DNA from: Streptomyces antibioticus
GTDB lineage: Bacteria; Actinomycetota; Actinomycetes; Streptomycetales; Streptomycetaceae
Assembly (NCBI RefSeq): GCF_001514065.1
Contig: NZ_KQ948423.1
Span: 1,015,717 to 1,079,716 of the forward strand
DNA length: 64,000 nt
Direction of reading: 5' to 3'
Shown: one piece after another, positions 41,543 to 50,848 of the stretch
Position numbering within the stretch: the first letter of the stretch is position 1
Layout: each line of letters opens with the position of its first letter
The notes under the pieces: model-generated
Seen by the model: the letters and a program-made list of their open reading frames with translations, nothing else
Databases searched by the model: none
What the model was told of the DNA's origin: nothing
Position numbers and translations under genes: made by a program

Positions 41543-42838
41543 ATGTTGACGGCACGAAGGCGTGCGGTGGCGACGGCGGTACTGACCGCCGGGGCACTGC
41601 TCCTGACCTCCTGCGGGGACTCCGACAACGGGTCCTCAGGAGACGGCAAGACACTCAAGCTCTGGCACTACGAGGGCCCGAACAGCGCGATGGGCCAGGC
41701 CTGGAACGAGGCGATCAAGGAGTTCAAGGCCACCCACCCGGGTGTGAAGGTGGAGTTCGAGGAGAAGGGCTTCGAGCAGATCCAGAAGACCGCCCCGATG
41801 GTCCTCAACTCCTCCGACGCGCCGGACGTCATGGAGTACCTCAAGGGCAACGCGAGCGCCGGCCTGCTGTCCAAGCAGGGGCTGCTCACCGACCTCACGC
41901 AGGAGGCCACGTCCCGCGGCTGGGACAAGAAGCTCAGCGCGAGCGTCCGCACCGTCAGCCTGTACGACACCAACGGGATCATGGGCTCCGGCAAGTGGTA
42001 CGGCGTGCCCAACTACGCGGAGTACACGATGGTGTACTACAACAAGGACCTCTTCAAGAAGTACGGGATCGCCGAGCCGAAGACGTTCGACGAACTGACG
42101 GCCGCGATGGACAAGTTCGTCCAGAACAAGATCACGCCGCTGGCCAACGCCGGTGCCGAATATCCGGCCCAGCAGTACCTCTACCAGCTCGCCCTGTCGA
42201 AGGCCGACCGCGCCTGGGTCGACTCCTTCCAGCTCTACAAGGGCAAGAACGACTTCCACGACCCCGCCTGGACCTACGCCGCCGACACCTTCGCCGACTG
42301 GGTGAAGAAGGGCTACATCGCCAAGACCTCCAGCAGCACCAAGGCCGAGGACGCGGGCGTCTCCTTCATCCAGGGCAAGTCGCCGATCCTCTTCTCCGGC
42401 AGCTGGTGGTACGGCCGGTTCATCGACGAGGTGAAGTTCGACTGGGGCACCTTCCTGTGGCCCGGCTCGAACCTCAGCCCCGGATCCGGCGGCAACATCT
42501 GGGTCGTCCCCAAGGGCGCCAAGAACAAGGAACTCGCCTACGACTTCATCGACATCACCATGTCGAAGAAGATCCAGAACCTGCTCGGCAACAAGGGCGG
42601 TGTCCCGGTCGCCGCCGACGCGAGCGCCATCACCGACCCCAAGGCGAAGACGCTCATCGACAACTTCAACACCCTCTCCCAGCGCGACGGCCTGGCCTTC
42701 TACCCCGACTGGCCGGTGCCCGGCTACTACGACGTCCTGGTCTCCCAGACCCAGAAGCTGATCACCGACAGCGAGAAGCCGGACGGCTATCTGGACGCCC
42801 TCCAGGACGCGTACGACAAGGGCGTGCCGAAGCAATGA
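41543..42838 (+). CDS. Sugar ABC transporter substrate-binding lipoprotein
   Basis: 431-residue extracellular solute-binding protein, family 1. Signal peptide with lipobox LLLTSC and a Ser/Gly/Asp linker, then LKLWHYEGPNSAMGQAWNEAIKEFKATHPGVKVEFEEKGFEQIQ, a typical carbohydrate-binding-protein opening. Aromatic residues (GSWWYGRFIDE, YPDWPVPGYYD) would stack on sugar rings. First gene of the operon SBP-permease-permease-GH31-LacI, with a 4-base ATGA overlap to the first permease. The alpha-xylosidase in the operon suggests a xylose-containing oligosaccharide as substrate. Confidence 0.94.
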   Translation: MLTARRRAVATAVLTAGALLLTSCGDSDNGSSGDGKTLKLWHYEGPNSAMGQAWNEAIKEFKATHPGVKVEFEEKGFEQIQKTAPMVLNSSDAPDVMEYLKGNASAGLLSKQGLLTDLTQEATSRGWDKKLSASVRTVSLYDTNGIMGSGKWYGVPNYAEYTMVYYNKDLFKKYGIAEPKTFDELTAAMDKFVQNKITPLANAGAEYPAQQYLYQLALSKADRAWVDSFQLYKGKNDFHDPAWTYAADTFADWVKKGYIAKTSSSTKAEDAGVSFIQGKSPILFSGSWWYGRFIDEVKFDWGTFLWPGSNLSPGSGGNIWVVPKGAKNKELAYDFIDITMSKKIQNLLGNKGGVPVAADASAITDPKAKTLIDNFNTLSQRDGLAFYPDWPVPGYYDVLVSQTQKLITDSEKPDGYLDALQDAYDKGVPKQ

Positions 42839-43782
42839 CGATGACCGTCGAGAAGCGCGGGGTGACCGGCACGGCGGCACAGGCCGGTCACCCCCGCCGC
42901 CGCCGAGACTCCTACGCCCTGTTCCTGCTGCCCGGGGTCCTCGCCTTCCTGGCCGTGATCATCGTCCCGTTCCTGATGAACACCTACGTCGGCTTCACCG
43001 ACTGGCAGGGCGTGGGCTCCCCCAGCTGGACCGGGCTCGCCAACTACCGCGAGCTGATGGACGACTCCGATTTCTGGGCGTCGTTCCGGCACAGCCTGTT
43101 CATGGTCGTCGCGATGGCGGCCGTACCGACGGCGGTCGGACTGGTCCTGGCCGCCGCCCTGTTCGACTACATCGGCAAGCACTTCGGCTCGAAGGTCGTG
43201 GCCGTGCTGCGCGCGTGCTTCTACCTCCCCCAGGTGCTGCCGATCGCCGTCGCGGGCATCGTCTGGAGCTGGATCCTCGCCCCCGACAACGGATCGCTCA
43301 ACGCGCTGCTCAAGGCCATCGGCCTCTCCTCCTGGCAGCAGGACTGGCTCGGTGACCCCGACATCGCGCTCTACAGCGTGATGGGCGTGATGGTGTGGGT
43401 GCAGATCGGCTTCCCGCTGGTGGTCTTCATGGCCGGACTACAGCGTGTGGACCCGCAGTTGCACGAGGCGGCCGAACTGGACGGGGCCGGCTGGTGGCGC
43501 CGCTTCTGGCACGTCACGCTGCCGCAGATCCGCCCGGAGATCTACGTCGTGCTGACCTGGTGCACGGTCGCCGCACTCAAGGTGTTCGGAGCGGTGTACG
43601 TCCTGACCAAGGGCGGCCCGGGCGGGGCGACGAACGTCCCCTCCTACTTCTCCTTCACCACGTTCTTCGAGAAGACCCAGGTCGGCTACGGCGCCGCGAT
43701 CTCCACCGTGCTCACGGTGATCATCCTGGCGCTCTCCCTGATCGGCCTGAAACTCCAGACCCGCGCGGAGGAAAGAGCATGA
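42835..43782 (+). CDS. Sugar ABC transporter permease 1 (MalF/LacF type)
   Basis: 315 residues, six helices. The ATPase-contact EAA loop reads EAAELDGAGWWRRFWHVTLPQIRPE. N-terminal YALFLLPGVLAFLAVIIVPFLMNTYVGFTDWQ is typical of the MalF/UgpA class. Starts at ATG 42835 overlapping the binding-protein stop; ends overlapping the second permease (ATGA). No ATPase gene is present; in Streptomyces such importers use the shared ATPase MsiK. Confidence 0.95.
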   Translation: MTMTVEKRGVTGTAAQAGHPRRRRDSYALFLLPGVLAFLAVIIVPFLMNTYVGFTDWQGVGSPSWTGLANYRELMDDSDFWASFRHSLFMVVAMAAVPTAVGLVLAAALFDYIGKHFGSKVVAVLRACFYLPQVLPIAVAGIVWSWILAPDNGSLNALLKAIGLSSWQQDWLGDPDIALYSVMGVMVWVQIGFPLVVFMAGLQRVDPQLHEAAELDGAGWWRRFWHVTLPQIRPEIYVVLTWCTVAALKVFGAVYVLTKGGPGGATNVPSYFSFTTFFEKTQVGYGAAISTVLTVIILALSLIGLKLQTRAEERA

Positions 43783-44603
43783 GCACCGCGCTCAGGCGTT
43801 ACCCCGTCCTCATCGCCCTGTGCGTCGCCGCCCTCTTCATGATCGTGCCGTTCCTGATCGTCGCCCTGAACGCCGTCAAGTCCCCGGCGGAGTACAGCCA
43901 GAACGGCCCGCTCAGCATCCCCGACGGCCTCTACGTCGACGGCTTGAAGGATTTCTGGGAGCGCGTCGACTACAGCCAGAAGCTGTTCAACTCCCTGCTG
44001 ATCAGCGGCTTCGTGGCGATCCTGGCCGTGGCCCTGTCGGTCCTCAACGCGTACGCGATCGGCATCGGCCGCGTCCGGGGCCGCACCTGGGTCCTCGCCT
44101 TCTTCGTCCTGGCGAACCTGCTGCCGCAGGAGGCGCTGGTCTACCCGATCTACTACCTGAGCAAGGAGGCGGGCCTCTACGACACCCGGCTGAGCGTGAT
44201 CATCGTGTTCACGGTCATCCAGGCGGCGTTCGGCACGTATCTCCTCTCCTCCGTGCTCGGCGAGTTCCCCCGCGAGATCATCGAGGCGGCCCGGATCGAC
44301 GGCGCGAACAAGTGGCAGATCCTGTGGCGGATCGTCGTCCCGGTGAGCCGTCCGACCCTCGGTGTGCTGGCGGTGTTCTTCTTCATCTGGACCTGGAACG
44401 AGTTCCTGCTCCCCCTGGTCATGCTGATCTCCAACGACAACCAGACGGTGTCGGTGGCCCTCGGCGTCCTCCAGGGCCAGCGTCTGATGGACGCGACGAT
44501 GACCAACGCGGCCGCCCTGCTCGGCGTACTGCCCGCGATCGTGTTCTTCCTCCTCTTCCAGCGCACGCTCACCCGCGGCATCGCCGTGGGAGCGGTGAAG
44601 TAA
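43779..44603 (+). CDS. Sugar ABC transporter permease 2 (MalG type)
   Basis: 274 residues, six helices, MalG/UgpE class. EAA loop: EAARIDGANKWQILWRIVVPVSRP. The last part (WTWNEFLLPLVMLISNDNQTVSVALGVLQGQ) is characteristic. It forms a heterodimer with permease 1. The GH31 gene starts 11 bases after its stop, so the enzyme is made with the transporter. Confidence 0.95.
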   Translation: MSTALRRYPVLIALCVAALFMIVPFLIVALNAVKSPAEYSQNGPLSIPDGLYVDGLKDFWERVDYSQKLFNSLLISGFVAILAVALSVLNAYAIGIGRVRGRTWVLAFFVLANLLPQEALVYPIYYLSKEAGLYDTRLSVIIVFTVIQAAFGTYLLSSVLGEFPREIIEAARIDGANKWQILWRIVVPVSRPTLGVLAVFFFIWTWNEFLLPLVMLISNDNQTVSVALGVLQGQRLMDATMTNAAALLGVLPAIVFFLLFQRTLTRGIAVGAVK

Positions 44604-44614
44604 GGAACCCCCAC

Positions 44615-46864
44615 ATGAAGTTCACCGACGGCTACTGGCTGCTGCGCGAGGGTGTCACCGCGGCCCACCCGGTCGAGGTCCTCGATGTCACCGCCGCCGA
44701 GGGCGCGCTGGAGATCCACGCGCCCACGCAGCCCATCCGGCACCGCGGCGACCTGCTGAAGGGACCGGTCGTGACGATCAGCGCCCACTCCCCGATGCCG
44801 GACGTCATCGGCCTCACCTTCACCCACTTCGAGGGCGAGCAGCCGCGCGGACCCCAGTTCGACGTCGGCAGGGAGGAGTTCTCCGTCCACACGGAGTACG
44901 ACGAGGAGCACGCCACCCTCACCTCCGGCGCACTGTCGGTCCGGGTGGCCCGCACCGGCTCCTGGCACGTCGAGTTCCTCGCCGAGGGCCGCACGCTCAC
45001 CTCCAGCGGCCCCAAGGGCATGGGCATCATGCGCGACGCGGACGGCGCCCACTACCTGCGCGAGCAGCTGAACCTCACCGTCGGCACCTCGGTCTACGGC
45101 CTCGGCGAACGCTTCGGCCCGCTCGTCAAGAACGGCCAGGTCGTCGACATCTGGAACGCCGACGGCGGCACCGCCACCGAACAGGCCTACAAGAACGTGC
45201 CGTTCTACCTCACGGACGCCGGCTACGGCGTCTTCGTCGACCACCCGGGCAAGGTCTCCTTCGAGGTCGGCTCGGAGGCGGTGTCCCGGGTGCAGTTCAG
45301 CGCCGAGACCCAGCAGTTGACGTACTACGTCATCCACGGCCCGGAGCCGAAGGACATCCTCCGCAAGTACACGGCCCTCACCGGCCGCCCCGCGCTGCCG
45401 CCCGCCTGGTCGTTCGGGCTGTGGCTGTCGACGTCCTTCACGACGTCGTACGACGAGGAGACGGTGACCTCGTTCATCGAAGGCATGCGGGAGCGTGAAC
45501 TGCCGCTGTCGGTCTTCCACTTCGACTGCTTCTGGATGCGCGAGTTCAACTGGTGCGACTTCCAGTGGGACCCGCGGGTCTTCCCCGACCCGGCGGGCAT
45601 GCTGTCCCGCCTGCACTCCAGGGATCTCCGGGTCTCCGTCTGGATCAACCCGTACATCGCCCAGCGCTCCCCGCTGTTCGCGGAGGGCAAGGCGCTCGGG
45701 CATCTGCTGAAGCGGCCCGACGGCAGTGTCTGGCAGTGGGATCTGTGGCAACCGGGCATGGCGCTCGTCGACTTCACCTCCCCGGCCGCCCGCGACTGGT
45801 ACGCGGGCAAGCTGGAGGCCCTGCTCGCCATGGGCGTGGACTGCTTCAAGACGGACTTCGGCGAGCGGGTGCCGACGGACGTGGCCTGGGCCGACGGCTC
45901 GGACCCGGAGCGGATGCACAACTACTACACGTACCTCTACAACCGCACGGTCTTCGACGTGCTGCGCAAGCACCGCGGCGAGCAGGAGGCGGTGGTCTTC
46001 GCCCGCTCGGCGACGGCCGGCAGCCAGAAGTTCCCGGTGCACTGGGGCGGCGACTGCGAGGCGACGTACGAGTCGATGGCCGAGTCGCTGCGGGGCGGCC
46101 TGTCCCTCGGGCTGTCCGGCTTCGGCTTCTGGAGCCATGACATCGGCGGCTTCGAGGGCACACCGACCCCCGCCCTGTTCAAGCGGTGGCTGGCGTTCGG
46201 CCTGCTGTCCTCCCACAGCCGGCTGCACGGCAGCTCCTCCTACCGCGTCCCGTGGCTCTTCGACGAGGAGTCGGTGGACGTCCTGCGGCACTTCACCCGG
46301 CTGAAGCTCAGCCTGATGCCCTACCTCTACGAGGCCGCCCGCACCGCCCACACCGAGGGCACGCCCGTCATGCGGGCCATGGTCCTCGAGTTCCCGGACG
46401 ACCCCGGGTGCGCGCATCTGGAGCGGCAGTACATGCTCGGCCCCGACCTGCTGGTGGCGCCGGTGTTCTCCGACGACGGGGAGGTGGCGTACTACGTGCC
46501 CGAGGGCACCTGGACCCACTATCCGACCGGCGAGACGGTGACCGGGCCGCGCTGGGTGAAGGAGAAGCACGCCTTCCTGAGCGTGCCGCTGCTGGTCCGG
46601 CCGGGTGCGGTGATCCCGGTGGGCGCGGTGGCCGACCGGCCCGACTACGACCACGCCGACGGGGTGACCCTGCACGCCTACCGGCTGCGGCGGGGCGACC
46701 GGACGGTGGTGCGGGTCGGGGAGGTCGCCTTCACCGTCGTACGCGAAGGGGACACCCTGCGGGCGTCGTGCAGCGATCCGTCGGCGCCGTGGGGACTGGC
46801 CGCCGGGGAGCGGACCGCGCGGGCCGCGGCCGGCACCGGGTTCCTCTCGCTGGAGCTGGACTGA
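44615..46864 (+). CDS. GH31 alpha-xylosidase (YicI-like)
   Basis: 749-residue cytoplasmic glycosidase, no signal peptide. The barrel shows FHFDCFWMREFNWCDFQWDP, the nucleophile in CFKTDFGERVPTD (Asp414) and the acid/base in VHWGGDCEATYESM (Asp480). These sequences and positions agree closely with E. coli YicI (Asp416 and Asp482), a true alpha-xylosidase, rather than with alpha-glucosidases (which have DMNE/DGxR patterns). It should release xylose from alpha-xylosyl oligosaccharides such as isoprimeverose taken up by the neighbouring transporter. AAGGAA lies seven bases before ATG 44615; the stop overlaps lacI-type gene start by one base. Confidence 0.93.
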   Translation: MKFTDGYWLLREGVTAAHPVEVLDVTAAEGALEIHAPTQPIRHRGDLLKGPVVTISAHSPMPDVIGLTFTHFEGEQPRGPQFDVGREEFSVHTEYDEEHATLTSGALSVRVARTGSWHVEFLAEGRTLTSSGPKGMGIMRDADGAHYLREQLNLTVGTSVYGLGERFGPLVKNGQVVDIWNADGGTATEQAYKNVPFYLTDAGYGVFVDHPGKVSFEVGSEAVSRVQFSAETQQLTYYVIHGPEPKDILRKYTALTGRPALPPAWSFGLWLSTSFTTSYDEETVTSFIEGMRERELPLSVFHFDCFWMREFNWCDFQWDPRVFPDPAGMLSRLHSRDLRVSVWINPYIAQRSPLFAEGKALGHLLKRPDGSVWQWDLWQPGMALVDFTSPAARDWYAGKLEALLAMGVDCFKTDFGERVPTDVAWADGSDPERMHNYYTYLYNRTVFDVLRKHRGEQEAVVFARSATAGSQKFPVHWGGDCEATYESMAESLRGGLSLGLSGFGFWSHDIGGFEGTPTPALFKRWLAFGLLSSHSRLHGSSSYRVPWLFDEESVDVLRHFTRLKLSLMPYLYEAARTAHTEGTPVMRAMVLEFPDDPGCAHLERQYMLGPDLLVAPVFSDDGEVAYYVPEGTWTHYPTGETVTGPRWVKEKHAFLSVPLLVRPGAVIPVGAVADRPDYDHADGVTLHAYRLRRGDRTVVRVGEVAFTVVREGDTLRASCSDPSAPWGLAAGERTARAAAGTGFLSLELD

Positions 46865-47874
46865 TGGTGAAGATCACCGACGTGGCCCGGCACGCCGGTG
46901 TCTCCCCCAGCACCGTCTCCTACGTCCTCAGCGGCAAGCGCCCCATCTCCGAGGAGACCCGGCAGCGGGTCGAGGCGTCCATCCGCGAGCTCGGCTACCG
47001 CCCGCACGCGGGCGCCCGCGCCCTGGCCAGCAGTCGGTCCAATGTGCTGGCCCTCGTCGTGCCCTTACGGGCCGGCATCCACGTCCCGGTCGTCATGCAG
47101 TTCGCAGTGTCGGTGGTGACCACGGCCCGGCGTCACGACCACGACGTGCTGCTCCTCACCCAGGAGGAGGGCGAGGACGGGCTGCGGCGGGTCGCGGACA
47201 CCGCGCTCGTGGACGGGTTCGTCGTCATGGACGTCCAACTCGACGACCCCCGGCTGCCGTTGCTGCGCTCCCTGGAACGGCCGTCCGTGATGATCGGCTT
47301 CCCCGCCGACGCCGAGGGCCTGACCTGCATCGACCTCGACTTCAAGGCGGCCGGCGAGGCGTGCGTGGAGCATCTGGCCAGGCTCGGACACCGGGTGATC
47401 GCGCTCGTCGGCTCACCGCCCGAGGTCTACGTCCGCCAGACCGCGTTCGCCCAGCGCGTGGTCCAGGGTTTCACGGCCGCAGCCGCCCGGGGCCGCCTCG
47501 CCTCCTCCGTCCACCCCTGCGAGGCCACCCCCGCCGCCGCCCGCGAGGTCGCCGAGCAACTGGTGCGCGAGCAGCCCGCGCTGACCGGGGTCGTCGTGCA
47601 CAACGAGGCGGTCCTGGAGCCGCTCGTCGACGCCTTCGAGCAGCTCGGTCTGCGCGTCCCCACCGATCTGTCCGTCACCGCCATCTGCCCCGACGAACTC
47701 GCCGAGAACCTCCGCGTCCCCCTCACCTCCGTCGCCCTGCCGTCCGCCGAGGTGGGCGAGCGGGCCGTGGAGCTGCTGATGCGCAAGCTCGACGCCAAGA
47801 CCACGCCCGAGGCCACGCTGCTGCCGCCCCGGATGACGGAACGCGCGAGCACGGCACCGCGCAACACGCCCTGA
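46864..47874 (+). CDS. LacI-family transcription regulator with a TTA codon
   Basis: 336 residues. N-terminal LacI helix-turn-helix KITDVARHAGVSPSTVSYVLSGKRPISEETRQRV and hinge RPHAGARALASSRSN, then a periplasmic-binding-like sugar domain. The start overlaps the GH31 stop (TGATG). It probably represses the operon through the palindromes at 41444-41482 and responds to a xyloside. Codon 68 (47065-47067) is TTA, readable in Streptomyces only by the bldA tRNA, so its translation should be tied to development. Confidence 0.92.
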   Translation: MVKITDVARHAGVSPSTVSYVLSGKRPISEETRQRVEASIRELGYRPHAGARALASSRSNVLALVVPLRAGIHVPVVMQFAVSVVTTARRHDHDVLLLTQEEGEDGLRRVADTALVDGFVVMDVQLDDPRLPLLRSLERPSVMIGFPADAEGLTCIDLDFKAAGEACVEHLARLGHRVIALVGSPPEVYVRQTAFAQRVVQGFTAAAARGRLASSVHPCEATPAAAREVAEQLVREQPALTGVVVHNEAVLEPLVDAFEQLGLRVPTDLSVTAICPDELAENLRVPLTSVALPSAEVGERAVELLMRKLDAKTTPEATLLPPRMTERASTAPRNTP

Positions 47875-47892
47875 GACGAACCCTGTTGACGC

Positions 47893-47931
47893 AAGGACCT
47901 ACTCGAAGGACCTACTCGAAGGAGCCGCTCG
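47893..47931 (+). repeat. Triplicated 13-bp unit containing the GH3 ribosome site
   Basis: Three tandem units: AAGGACCTACTCG at 47893 and 47906 (identical) and AAGGAGCCGCTCG at 47919. Each starts with AAGGA; only the third is at the right distance from the ATG at 47932. It looks like slipped-strand duplication of a ribosome site. Confidence 0.75.
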
Positions 47932-50835
47932 ATGCGAGGCAGCAAGAGACGTAGATCCACGCTCGTGGTGGCGCTGGCCCTGGTGGCGGGGCTCGGCGCC
48001 ACCGTCCCCGCGCACGCCGACGACCCCGCGTACCCCTTCCGGAACCCGTCCCTGACCGTGGACCAGCGCGTCGACGACCTGCTGGGCCGGCTGACCCTCG
48101 ACGAGAAGATCTCCCTCCTCCACCAGTACCAGCCCGCCATCCCCCGCCTCGGCATCCCGTCCTTCCGCACCGGCACCGAGGCCCTGCACGGCGTCGCCTG
48201 GCTCGGCAAGACCACTGTCTTCCCGCAGGCCATCGGACTCGCCTCCAGCTGGGACCCGGCCCTGCTCGAACAGGTCGGCTCGGCGGTCGGCGACGAGGCC
48301 CGCGGCTTCCAGCAGGAACGCCCCGCCGGCTGGGGCCTCAACCTCTGGGCACCGGTGGTCAACCCCCTCCGCGACCCGCGCTGGGGCCGCAACGAGGAGG
48401 GCTACAGCGAGGACCCCGCACTGACCGGAGCGCTCTCCACGGCGTACGGCGAGGGCCTGACCGGCGGCGACCCCGACCATCTCAAGACGGCCCCCACCAT
48501 CAAGCACTACCTCGCCAACAACAACGAGTGGCACCGCACCACCACCGACTCCGAGCTGCGCCCGCGCGTGGCGAAGGAATACGACGAGGCGGCCTTCAAA
48601 CCGGCCATCGAGGCGGACGCTGCCACGGGCGTGATGTCCTCGTACAACCTCGTCAACGGCCGTCCCAACACGGTGAACCCGGACCTGGACGACCTCGTCC
48701 GCGGCTGGTCCTCCCGCGACCTCATGAACGTCACCGACGCCGGCGGCCCCGGCAACCTCCACGGCGACCAGAAGTACTACCCGAGCGTGGTCGAGGGCGA
48801 CGCGGCCGCGATCAAGGCCGGCATCGACAGCTTCACGGACAACGACGCGAACTCCTCGGTGACCACCGGCGCCGTCAAGTCGGCCCTGGACCAAGGCCTG
48901 CTGAAGGAAGCGGACGTGAACGAGGCGGCCGGGCACATCCTGTCCGTCCGCGTCCGCCTCGGAGAGTTCGACCCGGGCGGCGGCAGGTACGGCTCGATCG
49001 ACAAGTCCGTCATCAACAGCCCCGCCCACCAGCAGCTGGCCCGCAAGGCGGCGGCCGAGGGCGCGGTGCTGCTCAAGAACCAGTCGGGCACGCTGCCGCT
49101 GAAGAAGTCGGAGAAGGACGTGGCCGTGGTCGGCCCGCTCGCCGACACCCTCTACACCGACTGGTACTCCGGCACCCTCCCCTACGCGGTCACCCCGGCC
49201 GAGGGCATCGCGGCGAAACTCGGCACCGACGTGGCGACCAGCGAAGGCGCCGACCGCATCGCGCTGAAGAACACGGCGACCGGGAAGTACATCACCACGG
49301 GTGACGCCCTGCTGAAGGAGACCGCCCAAACCCCGTCCGCACAAGCGCAGTTCGACGTCCTCGACTGGGGCGGCGGAGTGGTGACCCTGCGCGCGGCGGT
49401 CAGCGGCAAGTACGTCGGCTACAACTGGTCCGGCTTCGCCGACGACCAGGCGCAGCCCGGCGGCTGGTTCGTCCAGCAGCAGTTCAAGCTGGAGCAGCAG
49501 AGCGACGGCACCTACCTCCTCCGGTACGCGGGCTACGAGACCGAGGAGTCCTGGTGGGGCAACCCGGTCTACGTCGGCCCGACCGGCACGGACGGCACCC
49601 TCGGCCTGGTGTCCAAGGAGCAGGCCGCCCACTACACGAAGGACATCGTCCGCAGCGGTGCCGACGAGGCCGTGGCCGCCGTGCGGGGCAAGGACGCGGC
49701 GGTCGTCGTGGTCGGCTCCAACCCGTCGATCAACGGCCGCGAGGGCCACGACCGCACCGACATGGGCCTGGCCCCGGCACAGGAAGCCCTGGTCAAGGCG
49801 GTCCGCAAGGCCAACCCGAAGACGGTCGTGATCGTCGAGAACAGCTACCCGACCACCCTCGGCGCCCTCCAGCAGGAGGTCCCGTCCCTCCTGTGGACGT
49901 CCCACGCGGGCCAGGAGACCGGCAACGCCCTGGCGGACCTGCTGTACGGCGACGCCAACCCCTCCGGCCGCCTCACCCAGACCTGGTACCGCTCCGAGGC
50001 CGACCTCCCGTCGATCCTCGACTACGACATCATCAAGTCCGACCGCACCTACCAGTACTTCAAGGGCCAGGCCCTCTACCCGTTCGGCTACGGCCTCTCC
50101 TACACGTCCTTCCGCTACGGCGACCTGCGCAGGACGGCCGACGGCTTCGAGGTGAAGGTCACCAACACCGGCGGCCGGGCGGGCGACGAGGTCGTCCAGC
50201 TCTACACCCACCAGCGCGTCTCCCGTGACAAGCAGCCGCTGAAGCAGCTCAAGGCCTTCCAGCGGGTCGCGCTGAAGCCGGGCCAGACCAGGACGGTCCA
50301 CCTGAAGCTGTCGCCGAAGGACCTCGCCCACTGGGACGTCACCCGCTCCAAGTGGGTCACGGAGAAGGGTACTTACGACGTCCTGGCCGGCGCCTCCTCC
50401 GCCGACATCCGCACCCGCACCACCTGGAAGGTCGCCGGCGAGACCATCCCGGCCCGCGACCTCACCCGCACGACCCGCGCCGAGAACTTCGACGACTACG
50501 CCGGCACCCACCTCGTCGACGAGTCCAAGGAGCGCGGTACGGCGGTGTCGGCGGCGTCCGACGGGGCGTGGCTGAAGTTCGCCGACGCCCGACTCGGCGC
50601 CGGTGCAGCCAAGTTCACGGCTAGCGTGGCTGGTCCGTCCGGCACGGTCGAGGTACGGCTCGGCTCCCCGACCGGCACCCTCGCCGGCACGGCGACCTTC
50701 GGCGGCACCGCCTCGCCGTACACCTACGAGACGGTGACCGCCGACCTGTCCCGGGCGGCTGCGAAGGGCCGTACGGACGTCTATCTGGTGCTGAAGGGGA
50801 CGGGCCTGCGCCTGTCGACGTTCAGTCTGCGCTGA
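47932..50835 (+). CDS. Secreted GH3 beta-glycosidase with beta-trefoil-like insert and C-terminal carbohydrate-binding-like module
   Basis: 967 residues. A signal peptide (ending VPAHA) precedes a GH3 N-domain with RLTLDEKISLLHQ, PTIKHYLANNNEW and the nucleophile region LMNVTDAGG. The second GH3 domain is interrupted at about 440-560 by a segment that reads like a fascin/beta-trefoil (IALKNTATGKYITTGD...VTLRAAVSGKYVGYNW...). A fibronectin-III-like domain follows (GDEVVQLYTHQRVS...LKAFQRVALKPGQTRTV), and the last ~120 residues resemble a family 6 carbohydrate-binding module. Beta-glucosidase or beta-xylosidase on plant polysaccharide is likely. It lies 57 bases after the LacI gene and may be cotranscribed or separately started. 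Confidence 0.92.
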   Translation: MRGSKRRRSTLVVALALVAGLGATVPAHADDPAYPFRNPSLTVDQRVDDLLGRLTLDEKISLLHQYQPAIPRLGIPSFRTGTEALHGVAWLGKTTVFPQAIGLASSWDPALLEQVGSAVGDEARGFQQERPAGWGLNLWAPVVNPLRDPRWGRNEEGYSEDPALTGALSTAYGEGLTGGDPDHLKTAPTIKHYLANNNEWHRTTTDSELRPRVAKEYDEAAFKPAIEADAATGVMSSYNLVNGRPNTVNPDLDDLVRGWSSRDLMNVTDAGGPGNLHGDQKYYPSVVEGDAAAIKAGIDSFTDNDANSSVTTGAVKSALDQGLLKEADVNEAAGHILSVRVRLGEFDPGGGRYGSIDKSVINSPAHQQLARKAAAEGAVLLKNQSGTLPLKKSEKDVAVVGPLADTLYTDWYSGTLPYAVTPAEGIAAKLGTDVATSEGADRIALKNTATGKYITTGDALLKETAQTPSAQAQFDVLDWGGGVVTLRAAVSGKYVGYNWSGFADDQAQPGGWFVQQQFKLEQQSDGTYLLRYAGYETEESWWGNPVYVGPTGTDGTLGLVSKEQAAHYTKDIVRSGADEAVAAVRGKDAAVVVVGSNPSINGREGHDRTDMGLAPAQEALVKAVRKANPKTVVIVENSYPTTLGALQQEVPSLLWTSHAGQETGNALADLLYGDANPSGRLTQTWYRSEADLPSILDYDIIKSDRTYQYFKGQALYPFGYGLSYTSFRYGDLRRTADGFEVKVTNTGGRAGDEVVQLYTHQRVSRDKQPLKQLKAFQRVALKPGQTRTVHLKLSPKDLAHWDVTRSKWVTEKGTYDVLAGASSADIRTRTTWKVAGETIPARDLTRTTRAENFDDYAGTHLVDESKERGTAVSAASDGAWLKFADARLGAGAAKFTASVAGPSGTVEVRLGSPTGTLAGTATFGGTASPYTYETVTADLSRAAAKGRTDVYLVLKGTGLRLSTFSLR

Positions 50836-50848
50836 GACCGCGCGGCGC

